A stretch of 64,000 nt of DNA from Euptelea pleiosperma (taxonomy: Eukaryota; Streptophyta; Magnoliopsida; Ranunculales; Eupteleaceae). The first letter of the stretch is position 1. Each line of letters starts with the position of its first letter. Both the position numbers and the translations under genes were made by a program. The notes below the pieces were generated by a model. It was not told the origin of the DNA. It saw only the letters and a list, made by a program, of their open reading frames with translations, and ran no database searches. The stretch spans positions 10,168,958 to 10,232,957 of the forward strand of contig CM068545.1 of assembly GCA_035048495.1 (NCBI GenBank), given 5' to 3'. Shown here piece by piece: positions 62,380 through 64,000 of the stretch.

Positions 62380-63300
62380 CACAAACTGAGTTACGGTTCT
62401 CTGAAACAAAGTAACCAACAAAACTAACTTTATTAAGGCACTTGGGAGGCCGAGCGTGAAAGCATGCCGAGGCAAAATGGAAGAGAACAGAGGAAAAAGA
62501 CAAGAAAAGACCCCCAACCCAAGAAAGCAACTCAACCCACACGACCGCCTCAAACCTTTTCGATCAGATACGGCCAACTAAACACCACATCCTAGAAATA
62601 TGAGATCCCTTCTCACATCATATAATATCACCCAAGATTAATCTTTAACTTGAGAGCTTCGAAGGAAGAACATCTTCCCTCAAAGACCTTATTGTTCCCC
62701 TCTTGCCAATTACCCCAAACTATAGCTATCAGAACTAGGTCCCACAATTTTTTACCTAGATCCCCAAAAGCTTTGCATTGTAAGACTAAAAGAATATCTC
62801 TAAACAACATAGGAACAACCCTCCTGAATCCAAACTCTCTACAAAACTCTGATCAAATCGTCCAAGCCACTTTGTAACGCAGGAAAAAGTGATTATAGGA
62901 TTTCCCACTCTCCACCTCTCCTACGTAATAAGTTTATGATTTGAACTTTGCCTCGCACCACAAACCAAGCAAAGAAACGCACTTTGGAATGAGCTTTGTT
63001 GCTCCACCACGTTCCAACTACTGGAAAAAACTCAGACTCCCCGTCATCTAAAGCCTCGTAGAAAGAGTGCACAGAGAATCTTCCTTTGCTATTTCTAGGC
63101 ATAGTGATGAATTTTCAACCCACAAGGCTCATTTTACGAACTTCCCTTTCCCAACTCCTCAAAAAATTCTTCATAATTGTTATGATCCTTTTTTACACAC
63201 CCACAAACATAAGAAAGAGAGACATGTAATACAGCGACAAACTAGAAAGGGTGCTCTTGATTAGAGGCACTTGGATGAATTAATAAGGATGTTCCTACTT
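62380..63300 (-). mobile_element. L1-type LINE 3' fragment with zf-RVT region
   Basis: In order on the - strand are PLIKSTLSSLSLYYMSLF (end of the reverse transcriptase), GRFSVHSFYEAL with SKVRFFAWFVVRGKVQ (zf-RVT region) and a VFEGRCSSFEALKLKI block. Frames are broken by stops and shifts, so it is dead. It ends about 410 bases from the GH1 stop codon at 63713. Confidence 0.75.
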
Positions 63301-63712
63301 CCCTTCGGAGAGATAGACTTGAGCAGTAAGATTGAACATCTTATGAAATTAAAGGGTGTAGATTGCTTTGTGGTTTCGATCTGTACCAAAATCACCAAAA
63401 TTTGATCGAGAGTTTTTTTTAATAGAATTTCACTGAAATTTCGGTTTCAACGTGGGCCGAAACCTAATCAAAACCAGAATTTAAATAATCCTTGCTCTCA
63501 AGTGCTTTCGCCATCGGACCAACCTATAGGAGGCAACTCAAGCGGATTACCAATAAGTTCTAAAAAACAACAGCGTGTGGGCGTAGAGTAAAATGAAGAG
63601 TGAATAGCTCAAACCAGCTTTATTCTCAATACAAGGAGGTAACAAACTGAGAAGAACAAGGCCATTACAATTCTCTAAAACAAAGTAGACCAAACAAGGC
63701 AGCTAAAATCAC

Positions 63713-63894
63713 TTAATCCTCTTTGAGGAATTTGTAGAGCCATTTGGCAGAATTTTTTTGGTATCGCTGGAGTTTGTTGTTGTAGTCAGTGAAGTTAAGC
63801 CCGAATCGGACGTCGTAGCCTGATCCTATTTCCATGCAGTCCAACAGAGCCCATATGAAGTATCCTTTCACGTTCACGCCCTTCCTGTAAGTTC
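63713..63894 (-). CDS. GH1 beta-glucosidase, last exon only (partial)
   Basis: The stop codon is at 63713-63715 and the acceptor TTACAG precedes the exon at 63895-63900; the rest of the gene lies beyond the window. The exon encodes GVNVKGYFIWALLDCMEIGS, then GYDVRFGLNFTDYNNKLQRY and SAKWLYKFLKED. This is the closing part of a GH1 barrel, closest in pattern to the BGLU12-like group. The usual glycone-site ending N(F/W)EW reads CMEI here: the sugar-binding Glu is kept but the neighbouring Trp is Ile, which is unusual. It is a different subgroup from the GH1 gene at 19.2 kb. Confidence 0.83.
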
Positions 63895-64000
63895 ACTCAC
63901 AGTTATGCAAGGAAGTAGTAGTTTGACAGCAAAATCTTTGTAGGAGATATGCAGGTTTTCTTTCTTGTGTTTACTGTACAAATCATCTATCTATGCATCA

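Overview
This is a stretch of flowering-plant nuclear DNA. The genes have short exons with GT-AG introns. They encode plant families: a xyloglucan endotransglucosylase, a DYT1-type tapetal bHLH, GH1 beta-glucosidases and a mitochondrial PPR protein. The intergenic DNA is AT-rich and packed with small inverted-repeat transposons and decayed non-LTR retrotransposons. Nothing in the sequence names the species. The mixture of features would suit a magnoliid or other woody angiosperm, but that is a guess.

Layout. 1-9 kb: transposon-rich DNA with a hAT-like element (1174-1849), a tandem array (2772-3765) and a long-TIR Mutator-like element (6929-8212). 9.05-15.35 kb: a nine-exon copy of the Rab geranylgeranyltransferase beta subunit on the + strand, with two in-frame stops and a frameshift, so a pseudogene. 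15.4-19.2 kb: LINE debris and small elements. 19.2-22.1 kb: a 13-exon GH1 beta-glucosidase on the + strand, intact except for one extra base in exon 1. 22.1-24.8 kb: LINE 3' ends. 24.8-26.0 kb: an intronless PPR gene on the - strand. 26-32.8 kb: nested elements, including a piece of a CC-NBS-LRR gene lying between two long inverted arms. 32.86-33.92 kb: a DYT1-like bHLH on the + strand. 34-39.3 kb: MITEs. 39.4-41.4 kb: an XTH9-like gene on the + strand, whose 3' flank is tandemly duplicated to about 45.7 kb. 47.07-54.6 kb: a four-exon - strand gene for a protein of unknown function with a C-terminal membrane anchor, with two long introns. 54.6-61.3 kb: MITEs. 61.3-61.7 kb: a small single-pass membrane protein on the + strand. 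62.4-63.3 kb: an L1-type LINE 3' end on the - strand. 63.7 kb to the edge: the last exon of a second GH1 gene on the - strand.

The genes are ordinary, dispersed plant genes and do not form a pathway or cluster. The two GH1 genes lie about 42 kb apart, on opposite strands, and belong to different subgroups. Two inverted-repeat families dominate the non-coding DNA. Family A carries the core TGGATGTTTGGCC and, where ends are clear, 9-bp target-site duplications that point to the Mutator group. Family B carries the core TGGATGTTTAGCCCACC. No CRISPR array, operon or confident tRNA or rRNA gene was seen. I saw no clearly new biological system. The most unusual items are the decaying RGGT-beta gene, the GH1 frameshift with an internal start in the enzyme frame, and the composite element holding an NLR P-loop fragment.
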